From: an uncultured Veillonellaceae bacterium
GTDB lineage: Bacteria; Bacillota; Negativicutes; Selenomonadales; Selenomonadaceae
Reading direction: 5' to 3'
Length of the DNA: 51,464 nucleotides
NCBI GenBank assembly: GCA_900314825.1
Contig: OMWS01000019.1
Location: forward strand, 1-51,464
Positions within the stretch are counted from its first letter, which is position 1. Each line of letters begins with the position of its first letter. Shown in pieces: positions 15,076-23,221 of this stretch. The notes beneath the pieces are model-generated. The model was given only the letters and a program-made list of their open reading frames with translations, did not search any database and had not been told where the DNA came from. Position numbers and translations under genes: made by a program.

Positions 15076-15104
15076 TTGAAAAACGTGCACTGCTCGTGTA
15101 TACT
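15076..15104 (+). promoter_or_regulatory. sstT promoter
   Basis: TTGAAA (15076-15081), 17 bp and TATACT (15099-15104), starting 18 bp after the second operator repeat. Confidence 0.75.
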
Positions 15105-15167
15105 AGTTTCTGTTATGATTTTATGGAAGGATTCTGAAAGAATCTGACATCGTTAGGAGTTGTTTTC

Positions 15168-16421
15168 ATGCTGAAAAAAATTGGTCAGAAGTACCAGGAG
15201 ACGGCGCTGATCAAGCTCATCGCCGTCGGCCTCGTGCTCGGCATCCTGCTCGCGGTCACGATGCCGCAGGCCGTGCCTGCCGTGTCGATCCTCGGCGATC
15301 TCTTCGTCAAGGCCTTGAAGGGCGTTGCACCGATCCTCGTCTTCGTGCTCGTCATGAACGCGATGGCGCAGAAGAATGCAGACGCGAGCGCGTCGATGAA
15401 GCCGATCGTGAAGCTCTACATCTTCGCGACGTTCTTCGCCTCGCTCGTCGCTGTCGCGTACTCGTTTGCGTTCCCGACGACACTGCACCTCGCCGTCCCG
15501 CCCGACGCGAAAGTCGTGCCGCCGTCCGGCATCACGGAAGTCCTGCACAACCTCATCCTCAGCGTCGTCGATAATCCGATCCATGCGCTCGCGAGTGCGA
15601 ACTACATCGGCATCCTCGCATGGGCGGTCGTCTGCGGCATTGCGCTGCATTCCGCCGGCGATCAGACGAAGGCCGTGCTGAATGACCTCGCGAAAATGGT
15701 CACGAAAGTCGTGCAGTGGGTCATCCGTTTCGCACCGTTCGGCATCTTCGGCCTCGTGGCGAACGCCATCGGCACGGCCGGCCTCGGTGCACTCATCGGC
15801 TACGCGCAGCTGCTCGCCGTGTTGCTCGGCGCGTTCTTCACGGTTGCGCTCATCATGAACCCGATCATCGTCTACAGCCAGATCCATCGCAATCCGTATC
15901 CGCTCGTCTGGACGACGCTGAAGGAAAGCGGCCTCTACGCGTTCTTCACGCGCAGCTCCGCCGCGAACATCCCGGTGAATCTCAGCCTTTGCGAGCGCTT
16001 GCACCTCGACAAAGATACGTATTCCATTTCCATCCCGCTCGGCGCGACGATCAACATGAGCGGCGCAGCCATCACGATCGCCGTGCTGTCGCTCGCGGCG
16101 GCGACGACGCTCGGCATCACGGTCGATCTGCCGACGGCGCTCTTACTCTGCATCGTCGCGACGGTCGGCGCATGCGGCGCTTCGGGCGTCGCGGGCGGCT
16201 CGCTGCTCCTCATCCCGGTTGCTTGCGCGTCGTTCGGTATCGGCAATGACATCGCCATGCAGGTCGTCGGCGTCGGCTTCATCATCGGCGTGCTGCAGGA
16301 TTCCTGCGAGACGGCACTGAATAGCTCGACAGACGTGCTGTTCACGGCGACGGCGGAATTTGCCGCGAAAGCGAAAGAAGGCACGCTGAAGGCCGAAGAC
16401 CTCGTGCCAGAGCATAAGTAA
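15168..16421 (+). CDS. sstT: Serine/threonine:Na+ symporter
   Basis: A 417-residue inner-membrane carrier of the dicarboxylate/amino acid:cation symporter (DAACS) family, subgroup SstT, which imports serine and threonine with sodium. The re-entrant hairpin motif is seen as [18 protein letters not shown], and the second half contains [20 protein letters not shown] and [18 protein letters not shown], both characteristic of SstT. About eight membrane helices and two hairpins are expected. The gene has its own promoter, two upstream operators and a terminator, so it is monocistronic. An RBS TTAGGAG lies before ATG 15168. Serine uptake fits an amino-acid-fermenting anaerobe. Confidence 0.92.
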   Translation: MLKKIGQKYQETALIKLIAVGLVLGILLAVTMPQAVPAVSILGDLFVKALKGVAPILVFVLVMNAMAQKNADASASMKPIVKLYIFATFFASLVAVAYSFAFPTTLHLAVPPDAKVVPPSGITEVLHNLILSVVDNPIHALASANYIGILAWAVVCGIALHSAGDQTKAVLNDLAKMVTKVVQWVIRFAPFGIFGLVANAIGTAGLGALIGYAQLLAVLLGAFFTVALIMNPIIVYSQIHRNPYPLVWTTLKESGLYAFFTRSSAANIPVNLSLCERLHLDKDTYSISIPLGATINMSGAAITIAVLSLAAATTLGITVDLPTALLLCIVATVGACGASGVAGGSLLLIPVACASFGIGNDIAMQVVGVGFIIGVLQDSCETALNSSTDVLFTATAEFAAKAKEGTLKAEDLVPEHK

Positions 16422-16440
16422 GCTGCTTTTTTGAAACAAG

Positions 16441-16477
16441 AACTCGTGCTATACTGTCTGTGTAGCACGAGTTTTTT
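16441..16477 (+). terminator. Terminator of sstT
   Basis: AACTCGTGCTA (16441-16451) and TAGCACGAGTT (16463-16473), followed by TTTT. The stem carries complete 11-bp complementarity and lies just before the next gene, 16 bases from its start. Confidence 0.85.
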
Positions 16478-16492
16478 GACGAAAGGAATCAC

Positions 16493-16987
16493 ATGGACGG
16501 ATACAAGAAATCGAATCTTACGACGCTCTGCTATCTTGAGCGCGACGGGAAATATCTCATGATGCACCGCGTGAAGAAGGCGCACGACATCAATCACGAC
16601 AAGTGGGTTGGCGTCGGCGGGCATTTCGAGCCGGACGAGAGCCCAGAGGAATGTTTGTTGCGCGAGGTGAAAGAGGAGACGGGCGTCACGCTTACGCGCT
16701 GGCGGCTGCGCGGCATCATCACGTTCGAATCCGACGCGTGGCAGACGGAGTATATGTTCCTCTACACGGCCGACCGCTGGGACGGCGAGATCGCCGGCCG
16801 CGACGTCTGTGACGAAGGCACGCTTGCCTGGGTCGAGAAAGCGCTCGTGAAGGAGCTGCCGATCTGGGAGGGCGACAAGATATTCTTCCAGCTTATGGAA
16901 AAAGAAACGCGCCCCGCGTTCTCGTTGAAACTGCGTTACGTTGGCGAAAAGCTCGTCGAAAAAGTGCTTGACGGCAAAGCGCTTTGA
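16493..16987 (+). CDS. NUDIX hydrolase (MutT/MTH1-like)
   Basis: A 164-residue hydrolase of the NUDIX family, which cleaves nucleoside diphosphates linked to another moiety, often oxidised nucleotides such as 8-oxo-dGTP. The full NUDIX box is present at residues 43-65 (G-x5-E-x7-REVKEETGV), with the glutamates that bind Mg2+. The flanking sequence, including KWVGVGGHFE and WEGDKIFFQLM, resembles the 8-oxo-dGTP/2-hydroxy-dATP diphosphatase group. GAAAGGA lies ahead of ATG 16493. The sstT terminator stands directly upstream, so expression depends on readthrough or on an unseen promoter. The physiological substrate is not certain. Confidence 0.88.
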   Translation: MDGYKKSNLTTLCYLERDGKYLMMHRVKKAHDINHDKWVGVGGHFEPDESPEECLLREVKEETGVTLTRWRLRGIITFESDAWQTEYMFLYTADRWDGEIAGRDVCDEGTLAWVEKALVKELPIWEGDKIFFQLMEKETRPAFSLKLRYVGEKLVEKVLDGKAL

Positions 16988-17078
16988 TGGTGGATTCAGG
17001 CATTCATCAACGTTGTATATGACGTTTGACAGGGAGGCGTCGCCATATAGTTGATGGTTACAGCGCGTGATATGGTTT

Positions 17079-17128
17079 ACATGTATACATGTATAATCTT
17101 TGCATTTCATCATCGTGCGACGTATAAT
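17079..17128 (+). promoter_or_regulatory. Promoter with upstream perfect palindrome
   Basis: TTGCAT (17100-17105), 17 bp and TATAAT (17123-17128). Just upstream is the perfect 14-bp palindrome ACATGTATACATGT (17079-17092), which may be a regulator-binding site. A second TATAAT overlaps its end. Confidence 0.55.
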
Positions 17129-17172
17129 AGTCCACAGACACGGCAATGGCGCCGTTTATGGAGGGACTTGCT

Positions 17173-17526
17173 ATGGATACGCATGCTTTATCAGTCGCAC
17201 GGGTCAAGATCATCGCTCTGAGCCGCATCCGCCAGATCGAGGACGATTACCATCGAGCCCCTCTCGGTTACCGCCGCGATACGGACGAGTATTGCGCAGC
17301 GATGTACGACATCATCGACACGATGCCAGAAGCGCGCCTGACGGATGTCGTCACGGAAATCTACCATGGCTATGCCGAGGTCGGTATGGCGGAGGAAAGC
17401 TACACAGCCGACTCGCTCATGACGCTTGCGCTCGCGATTTATCAGGACGAGATCGGCGAGCAGACGATTTACGACATCGGTTGGGACAAGTTCGTTGAAG
17501 ACTTCTTCCGCACGGCATCGGCGTGA
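17173..17526 (+). CDS. Small protein of unknown function (117 aa)
   Basis: A 117-residue soluble, acidic, probably all-helical protein that I do not recognise. It has no signal peptide, membrane segment or cysteine pair motif. Visible landmarks are IRQIEDDYHRAPLGYRRDTDEY near the N-terminus, and a C-terminal QDEIGEQTIYDIGWDKFVEDFF. GGAGGG at 17160-17165 favours ATG 17173 over the in-frame ATGs at 17149 and 17161. It is a single-gene unit: own promoter with an upstream palindrome, and a strong terminator (17552-17585). Having its own controlled promoter suggests a conditional role, but none can be named. Confidence 0.75.
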   Translation: MDTHALSVARVKIIALSRIRQIEDDYHRAPLGYRRDTDEYCAAMYDIIDTMPEARLTDVVTEIYHGYAEVGMAEESYTADSLMTLALAIYQDEIGEQTIYDIGWDKFVEDFFRTASA

Positions 17527-17551
17527 GAGCATTATCACTTGGGACAAGCAA

Positions 17552-17585
17552 GCAGGGAATCTGGGAAACGGATTCCCTGCTTTTT
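17552..17585 (+). terminator. Terminator of the 117-aa protein gene
   Basis: GCAGGGAATC (17552-17561) pairs with GATTCCCTGC (17571-17580), followed by TTTTT. Confidence 0.88.
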
Positions 17586-17684
17586 CGTGTGCGGAGAACG
17601 GCAAAAAAATACCCGCGCAACGAGCGCGGGCGAAATATCAGGGGATTTGGAGGAAATAGGGGTATCACAGCTGGAAAGAGGACA

Positions 17685-19172
17685 TCAAGCGAATGGGTTC
17701 TCGGACGGGTAGCGGACGCCTTTCGGCTGGTTGTAGGAGATGTCCTCGACGCCGAGCTGGCGCAGGATGTCGAAGATCGTCTTGCCGAAGTGGCCGAAGG
17801 CGACGGCGCCGTGATGCGGGAAGCGCTTCTCAATGAGCACGTGGCGGTAGAAGCGGCCCATCTCGGGGATCGCGAAGATGCCGATGCCGCCAAAGGAATT
17901 CGTCGCGGCCGGCAGGACTTCGCCCTCGGCGATGTAGGCGCGGAGCTTGCCGTCCGCCGTGCTCTGCAGGCGGTAGAACGTGATGTCGCCGGCCGCGATG
18001 TCGCCTTCGAGCGTGCCGCGCGTGATGTCCGGCGTATTGCCGTTCTCGAGCAGGCGGTTCTGGATGAGCTGGTACTTCACGCCGCCCTTCTTGAGCTTGC
18101 AGAGCGGCGTGTTGCCGCAGTGGAAGCCCATGAACGTGTCTTCGAGCGTGTAGGATTTCGTGCCTTTGATGTTTTCATCGAACAGATCGCGCGGCACGGA
18201 GTTGTTGATGTCAAGGAGCGTCACAGCGTCGCCGGAGACGCAGAGGCCGATGTACTCCGAGAGCGCGCCATAGATGTCGACTTCGCAGGCGACGGGGATG
18301 CCACGCGAGACGAGGCGGCTGTTCACATAGCACGGCTCGAAGCCGAACTCGCTCGGGAAGGCCGGCCAGCATTTGTTCGCGAAGGCGACATATTTGCGTG
18401 CGCCTTTGTGCGCTTCCATCCAGTCGAGCAGCGTGAGTTCATACTGCGCCATGCGCGGCAGGAGATCGGGATACGGATTGCCTTCCTTGCCGAGCTCTTT
18501 TGCCATGTCTTCCACGACGCTCGGGATGCGAGCGTCATCTTTATGTGCGCGGTACGAGACGAGCAGGTCGAGCTCGGAGTTTTCCTCGATCTCGACGCCA
18601 AGGTCGTAGAGCGGGGCGATCGGCGCGTTGCACGCGAAGAAATCCTGCGGGCGCGGGCCGAATGTGATGATCTTGAGTCCCTGCAGGCCGAGCAGCGTGC
18701 GCGCGATCGGCTGGAACTCCGCGATCATGTCCGCGAGTTCTGCCGCCGTGCCGACCGGGTACTCCGGGATGAACGCCTTGAGGTGGCGCAGGCCGAGGTT
18801 GTACGAGCAGTTCAGCATGCCGCAATAGGCATCGCCGCGCCCATTGATGAGGTTCTTTCCTGTTTCCTCAGCGGCGGCGACGTACATGACCGGGCCGTCG
18901 AAATATTTCGCGACGAGCGTCTCCGGCGTCTCGGGGCCGAAGTTGCCGAGGAAGACGACGAGCGCGTTGCAGCCGGCGTCTTTCGCTTCCTGCACGGCGG
19001 CGAGCATATCCGCCTCATTTTCGACGGTCTTCTGAACTTCATAGAGGTCGCCGTATTTTTTGTAGGCTTCGACGATCGCTTTGCGGCGGTTTTCCGACAG
19101 CGAGATGATGAAGCAGTCGCGGCTCACGGAGAGGATACCGCATTTGACTTCGGGGAGGTTGCTCATAGACAT
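17685..19172 (-). CDS. L-fucose/L-arabinose isomerase family protein
   Basis: A 495-residue aldose-ketose isomerase of the FucI/AraA fold. The metal ligands expected in this family are visible: Glu in ACEVDIYGALSEY (about 296), Asp in TLLDINNSV (about 319) and His in MGFHCGNTPLC (about 350). These isomerases convert an aldose to its ketose with Mn2+. It is divergent from a xylulokinase-like kinase, so the product is probably a ketopentose such as D-ribulose or a xylulose. It is shorter than classical FucI (about 590 residues). The ATG at 19172 is preferred because AAAGGAG lies 11 nt upstream. Expression is controlled by the mirrored promoter/operator region (19212-19268). The true sugar is unknown. 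Confidence 0.82.
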   Translation of the reverse strand: MSMSNLPEVKCGILSVSRDCFIISLSENRRKAIVEAYKKYGDLYEVQKTVENEADMLAAVQEAKDAGCNALVVFLGNFGPETPETLVAKYFDGPVMYVAAAEETGKNLINGRGDAYCGMLNCSYNLGLRHLKAFIPEYPVGTAAELADMIAEFQPIARTLLGLQGLKIITFGPRPQDFFACNAPIAPLYDLGVEIEENSELDLLVSYRAHKDDARIPSVVEDMAKELGKEGNPYPDLLPRMAQYELTLLDWMEAHKGARKYVAFANKCWPAFPSEFGFEPCYVNSRLVSRGIPVACEVDIYGALSEYIGLCVSGDAVTLLDINNSVPRDLFDENIKGTKSYTLEDTFMGFHCGNTPLCKLKKGGVKYQLIQNRLLENGNTPDITRGTLEGDIAAGDITFYRLQSTADGKLRAYIAEGEVLPAATNSFGGIGIFAIPEMGRFYRHVLIEKRFPHHGAVAFGHFGKTIFDILRQLGVEDISYNQPKGVRYPSENPFA

Positions 19173-19211
19173 TTCGAAATACACTCCTTTGATGTGCCTG
19201 TGCGATTGGAT

Positions 19212-19268
19212 GCGTGCGTGTGCACGCTTGATTGATTAGAGAATAGCACGCGTTTGCACGCATGTCAA
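19212..19268 (-). promoter_or_regulatory. Isomerase promoter with LacI-type operators
   Basis: Read on the minus strand: TTGACA (19263-19268), 17 bp and TATTCT (19240-19245). The spacer holds GCGTGC-AAAC-GCGTGC. Downstream of the -10 box lies the perfect palindrome GCGTGC-GTGT-GCACGC (19212-19227). Confidence 0.75.
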
Positions 19269-19385
19269 GCAGATTTTTATCGAAAAAATTGATTTCCCCA
19301 AAATTCACGACTTCTTTGCGAAAAACATCAAATAATTGTAACAGAAAACGTGAAAATAAAAATATTTTTTGCGTAAAATTTCTTG

Positions 19386-19444
19386 TTGACGCGCACTTCA
19401 ACGTGTGCTATATTAGAGCCAATCAAGCGCGTGCTTGAGCACGC
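19386..19444 (+). promoter_or_regulatory. Kinase-operon promoter with LacI-type operators
   Basis: TTGACG (19386-19391), 17 bp and TATATT (19409-19414). The spacer holds an imperfect operator (CGCACTTCAACGTGTGC), and the perfect palindrome GCGTGC-TTGA-GCACGC lies at 19429-19444, mirroring the isomerase side. Between the two promoters, 19269-19385 is AT-rich with no gene. Confidence 0.75.
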
Positions 19445-19498
19445 AATAACGATAGCGTTCATGGCACGCATCCACAGGAGAGCAGATGGAGGAACCGT

Positions 19499-21022
19499 AT
19501 GAAGTACTTGATTGGTGTCGATCTCGGCACATCGGCGACGAAAACCGTCTTATTTGATGAAGCGGGGCAGGTCATCACATCGGCCGCGCAAGAATATCCG
19601 CTGTTGCAGCCGGAAAATGGCTGGGCTGAGCAGGACCCGCACGACTGGCGCGATGCGACGACCGCGACGATCCGCGCCGTCGTCAAAACGTCCGGCGTGG
19701 CGGCTGCCGACATCAAGGGCATCGGCATCTCGGGTCAGATGCACGGTCTCGTGATGCTCGACGAAAAAGATGAAGTCATCCGCCCGTCCATCATCTGGTG
19801 CGACCAGCGCACGGGCGAGGAATGCAAGGAGATCACGGAGCGCGTCGGCCTCGACCGCCTCATGGCCATCACGGCAAACCCGGCGCTCACGGGCTTCACG
19901 GCGTCGAAAATCCTCTGGGTGCGCAATCACGAGCCGAAAAATTACGCGCGCTGCCGTCACATCCTGCTGCCGAAAGATTACGTCCGCTTTACGATGACGG
20001 GCGTCTTCGCGACAGATGTCTCGGACGCGAGCGGCATGCAGCTCCTTGACATCCCGAAGCGCGCGTGGTCGCAGGAAGTGCTCGATAAGCTCGACATCCC
20101 GCGCGAATGGCTGCCGGAGGTCTACGAATCGCCGGAGGTCACGGGCCATCTCACGAAAGCATTTGCGGAGGCGACCGGCCTCACGGAAGAGACGGTCGTC
20201 GTCGGCGGCGCGGGCGACAATGCAGCGGCGGCGGTCGGCACGGGCGTCGTGCGCGAGGGACGCGCGTTCACGACGATCGGCACGAGCGGCGTCGTCTTCG
20301 CCCACATGAATGCGCCGCACATCGACACGAAAGGCCGCGTGCACACCTTCTGCTGCGCCGTGCCGGGCGCGTGGCACGTCATGGGCGTCACGCAGGCGGC
20401 TGGCCTGTCGCTGCGGTGGTTCCGCGACAACCTCGCGGAGTGCTACAAGCGCCGCGAAAAAGAAACGGGCATCGACGCCTACGCGTTTATGAATCACGAT
20501 GTGGCGGAGGTGCCGCGCGGCAGCCGTCGCCTCATCTATCTGCCGTATCTCATGGGCGAGCGCACGCCGCACCTCGATCCCGATTGCCGCGGCGTGTTCT
20601 TCGGCCTCTCGGCCATCCACACGAAGCAGGATATGATGCGCGCTGTCATGGAGGGCGTGAGCTATTCGCTCTGCGACTGCCAGGAGATCCTCCGGGAGAT
20701 GCAGGTGAATACGAAAGCGATGATGGCCTGCGGCGGCGGTGCGCGGAGCGAGGTCTGGCGCCAGATGCTCGCCGACATGTACGGCTGCCCCGTGCAGACG
20801 ATCCGCGCGAAGGAAGGCCCGGCGCTCGGCGCTGCCATCCTCGCCGGCGTCGGCGCGGGCGTGTTCCCCGACGTCGTCACGGCGTGCGAGCGCCTCATCG
20901 AGCCCGACGCCGTCTGCCGTCCTGATGCGGCCGCGCACGCCTATTATGAAAAAGGCCACAAGCTGTATCAGAAGCTCTATGCTTCGCTGAAAGACAGTTT
21001 TCAAGACCTCGCGGCGCTTTGA
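19499..21022 (+). CDS. xylB: FGGY-family carbohydrate kinase, xylulokinase-like
   Basis: A 507-residue ATP-dependent sugar kinase. Family landmarks are the N-terminal phosphate-binding DLGTSATKTVLFD, the substrate-region GISGQMHGLV characteristic of xylulokinases, a QAAGLSLRWFRDN segment, and the C-terminal ATP-binding GGGARSEVWRQMLADMYG. It should phosphorylate the ketopentose formed by the divergent isomerase, sending it to the pentose-phosphate pathway. The symbol reflects similarity; ribulose or L-xylulose specificity is possible. GGAGG precedes ATG 19499. It heads an operon with the MFS porter (45 nt later) and the DUF4867 gene, driven from 19386-19414. Confidence 0.88.
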   Translation: MKYLIGVDLGTSATKTVLFDEAGQVITSAAQEYPLLQPENGWAEQDPHDWRDATTATIRAVVKTSGVAAADIKGIGISGQMHGLVMLDEKDEVIRPSIIWCDQRTGEECKEITERVGLDRLMAITANPALTGFTASKILWVRNHEPKNYARCRHILLPKDYVRFTMTGVFATDVSDASGMQLLDIPKRAWSQEVLDKLDIPREWLPEVYESPEVTGHLTKAFAEATGLTEETVVVGGAGDNAAAAVGTGVVREGRAFTTIGTSGVVFAHMNAPHIDTKGRVHTFCCAVPGAWHVMGVTQAAGLSLRWFRDNLAECYKRREKETGIDAYAFMNHDVAEVPRGSRRLIYLPYLMGERTPHLDPDCRGVFFGLSAIHTKQDMMRAVMEGVSYSLCDCQEILREMQVNTKAMMACGGGARSEVWRQMLADMYGCPVQTIRAKEGPALGAAILAGVGAGVFPDVVTACERLIEPDAVCRPDAAAHAYYEKGHKLYQKLYASLKDSFQDLAAL

Positions 21023-21067
21023 AGCGCGGCGGTTCAAACGTTCTGAAGATAGAAAGGATGGAACATC

Positions 21068-22483
21068 ATGGTCACTGCAAACACGATGGAAGACCCCGCT
21101 GCGCACAAGAAGAGCGCAGCTCGCATCCGTGCGTTCATTTATTTTGCGGCTGGCATGGCCGGCCTGCTCTTTGGCCTCGACCAGGGCGTCATCTCCGGCG
21201 CGCTGCCTTTCATCAGCAAAGAGTGGAATCTTGACAGCGTCGCACAGGAATGGGTCGTGAGCTCGATGATGGTCGGCGCGGCGACGGGCGCGATCGTTGC
21301 CTCGTATCTCGCGCGCGGCATCGGCCGCAAGAAGAGCCTCATGGCAGGCGCGACGCTCTTCATCATCGGCTGCCTCGGCTCCGGCCTCTCGACGGGCGCG
21401 TCCATGCTCATCGGCTTCCGCCTGATCCTCGGCCTCTCCATCGGCATCGCCTCGTATACGGCGCCGCTCTATCTCGCGGAAATGTCGGACAAGGATTCAC
21501 GCGGCAAAGTCATCTCGGGCTATCAGCTCATGGTCACGGTCGGCATCCTGCTCGCGTTCCTCTCCGATACGTATTTCAGCTACTCCGGCTCGTGGCGCTC
21601 GATGCTCTCGATCATCGCCATCCCGGGCTTCGTGCTCATCCTCACGGTCTTCACGCTGCCGGACAGCCCGCGCTGGCTCGCGACGAAAGGCCGCTTCGAG
21701 GAAGCGGGCAGCGTCCTGAACATGCTCCATGAAAAAGCGGAGACGGCGGAAGAAGAGCTCGCGGAAATCAAGGAAACGCTCAAAGTCAAGCAGGCGGGCT
21801 GGCAGCTTTTCAAGGCGAACAAAAATGTGCGCCGCGCCGTGTTCCTCGGCGTGCTCCTGCAGGCCATGCAGCAGTTCACGGGCTTCAATGTCATCATGTA
21901 CTATTCGCCGAAGATCCTCGGCCTCGCGGGCTTCTCGAGCACGGAAGACCAGATGATCGGCACGGTCATCAATGGCCTCGTCTTCACGCTCGCCACGTTC
22001 ATCGCCATCGGCATGGTCGACAAGTCCGGCCGCAAGCCCGCGCTGAAGATCGGTTTCGCTGTCATGGCAGTCTCCATGGCCGTCGTCGGCGTCTGCATGA
22101 CGATGCTCGAAAGCGGGAACGCCCCGGCCTTCGTCCCGTATCTCGCTGCCATCATGACGATGGTGATGATTGCAGGCTTTGCCATGAGTGCCGGCCCGAT
22201 CGTCTGGGTGCTCTGCTCGGAAATCCAGCCGCTGAAGTCCCGTGAATTCGGCGTTGCCTGCTCGACGATGACGAACTGGATCACGTGCGCGATCGTCGGC
22301 GCGACATTCCTCTCGCTCATCGACACGCTCGGCTCGGCGCATACGTTCTGGCTCTATGCCGGCCTCAATGCACTCTTCATCTTCCTGACGTTCGCCTATG
22401 TTCCGGAGACGAAGAATGTCTCGCTGGAAGAAATCGAAAAGAACCTCATGTCCGGCAAAAAGCTCCGTGACATCGGCTGCTGA
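21068..22483 (+). CDS. MFS sugar porter (xylose/arabinose:H+ symporter type)
   Basis: A 471-residue major-facilitator transporter of the sugar porter family, with about 12 membrane helices. The N-terminal LLFGLDQGVISGALPFI is the family start motif (GxDxGxxxGxL), followed by RGIGRKKSLM in the loop between helices 2 and 3, LPDSPRWLATKGR after helix 6 (a hallmark of the family), and VPETKNVSLEEIEKNL at the end (normally PETKGxxLEEI). It imports a monosaccharide with protons. It lies between the kinase and DUF4867 genes and shares their operator control, so the substrate is very likely the sugar used by that pathway. Confidence 0.9.
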   Translation: MVTANTMEDPAAHKKSAARIRAFIYFAAGMAGLLFGLDQGVISGALPFISKEWNLDSVAQEWVVSSMMVGAATGAIVASYLARGIGRKKSLMAGATLFIIGCLGSGLSTGASMLIGFRLILGLSIGIASYTAPLYLAEMSDKDSRGKVISGYQLMVTVGILLAFLSDTYFSYSGSWRSMLSIIAIPGFVLILTVFTLPDSPRWLATKGRFEEAGSVLNMLHEKAETAEEELAEIKETLKVKQAGWQLFKANKNVRRAVFLGVLLQAMQQFTGFNVIMYYSPKILGLAGFSSTEDQMIGTVINGLVFTLATFIAIGMVDKSGRKPALKIGFAVMAVSMAVVGVCMTMLESGNAPAFVPYLAAIMTMVMIAGFAMSAGPIVWVLCSEIQPLKSREFGVACSTMTNWITCAIVGATFLSLIDTLGSAHTFWLYAGLNALFIFLTFAYVPETKNVSLEEIEKNLMSGKKLRDIGC

Positions 22484-22522
22484 AATGATTATCTGTAGAA
22501 ATCATCAACTGGAGGACTTATC

Positions 22523-23143
22523 ATGTTGACTGTCAATGATCCACAATTCCGTCCCTACGGGCGCGTGCTGAAACTCGACCTCGCGGCGTTCGAGGCGGCA
22601 ATCAAAAAGGTGGAACTTCCAAAAGACGGCACGATGTACGAGCCGTCGACGCCGGCGTTCGAGGCGCTGCCGCTGTTCACGGAACTTCAGGATAAAATTT
22701 TTGGCGAGCTCCCCATCGAGTTCGGCCATTGCAGCGGCCGCAATCACAAGCTGAATGCCGTCGAGTATCATCGCTCGTCGGAAGTCGACATCGCGGCGAC
22801 GGACCTTTATCTCATGCTCGGCAAACAGCAGGACATCGATCCTGCGACATTCCACTATGAGACGAAGCGCATCGAGACGTTCTTCGTGCCGGCGGGCACG
22901 GCCGTCGAGCTCTACGCGACGACGCTCCACTTCGCGCCGTGCAGTGCTGGTCCGGACGCGGAGTTTCGCTGCGGCGTCGTGCTGCCGCGCGGGACGAACG
23001 TGCCGCTCGTGAACATGAAGCGCGGCACGGGCGAAGACCGGTTGCTGTTCGCGAATAACAAATGGCTCATCGCGCACGCAGAGAGCGGCCTCGAAAAAGA
23101 CGGTGCATTCGTCGGCCTCGTCGGAGATAATCTGACGCTCTGA
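22523..23143 (+). CDS. DUF4867 family protein, cupin-like, in a sugar operon
   Basis: A 206-residue protein matching, from memory, the DUF4867 family. A cupin-like core can be read: GHCSGRNHKLNAVEYHRSSE (two His and two Glu, suited to metal binding), then FFVPAGTAVELYATTLHFAPC, which looks like the second half of a double-stranded beta-helix, as in ureidoglycolate lyase or small sugar isomerases. GGAGG lies before ATG 22523. It is the third gene of the kinase operon, 39 nt after the porter. A role as mutarotase, epimerase or isomerase for the imported sugar is inference from the operon and fold. No enzymatic activity is known to me. Confidence 0.72.
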   Translation: MLTVNDPQFRPYGRVLKLDLAAFEAAIKKVELPKDGTMYEPSTPAFEALPLFTELQDKIFGELPIEFGHCSGRNHKLNAVEYHRSSEVDIAATDLYLMLGKQQDIDPATFHYETKRIETFFVPAGTAVELYATTLHFAPCSAGPDAEFRCGVVLPRGTNVPLVNMKRGTGEDRLLFANNKWLIAHAESGLEKDGAFVGLVGDNLTL

Positions 23144-23157
23144 CGCGAGCACATTCC

Positions 23158-23192
23158 TTTACCTTTTTCCGCGAATCTGGTACAATGCGTGC
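23158..23192 (+). promoter_or_regulatory. lacI-type regulator promoter with half-operator
   Basis: TTTACC (23158-23163), 17 bp and TACAAT (23181-23186). The half-operator GCGTGC follows directly at 23187-23192, matching the arms of the sugar operators, which suggests autoregulation. Confidence 0.6.
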
Positions 23193-23221
23193 AGAGAAAC
23201 ATCGGGCGGGAAGAGGGATGC

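Noticed and set aside
17523..19235. 570-codon plus-strand frame opposite the isomerase
   Set aside because: It starts in a terminator and contains no recognisable motif, while the other strand encodes a complete isomerase.
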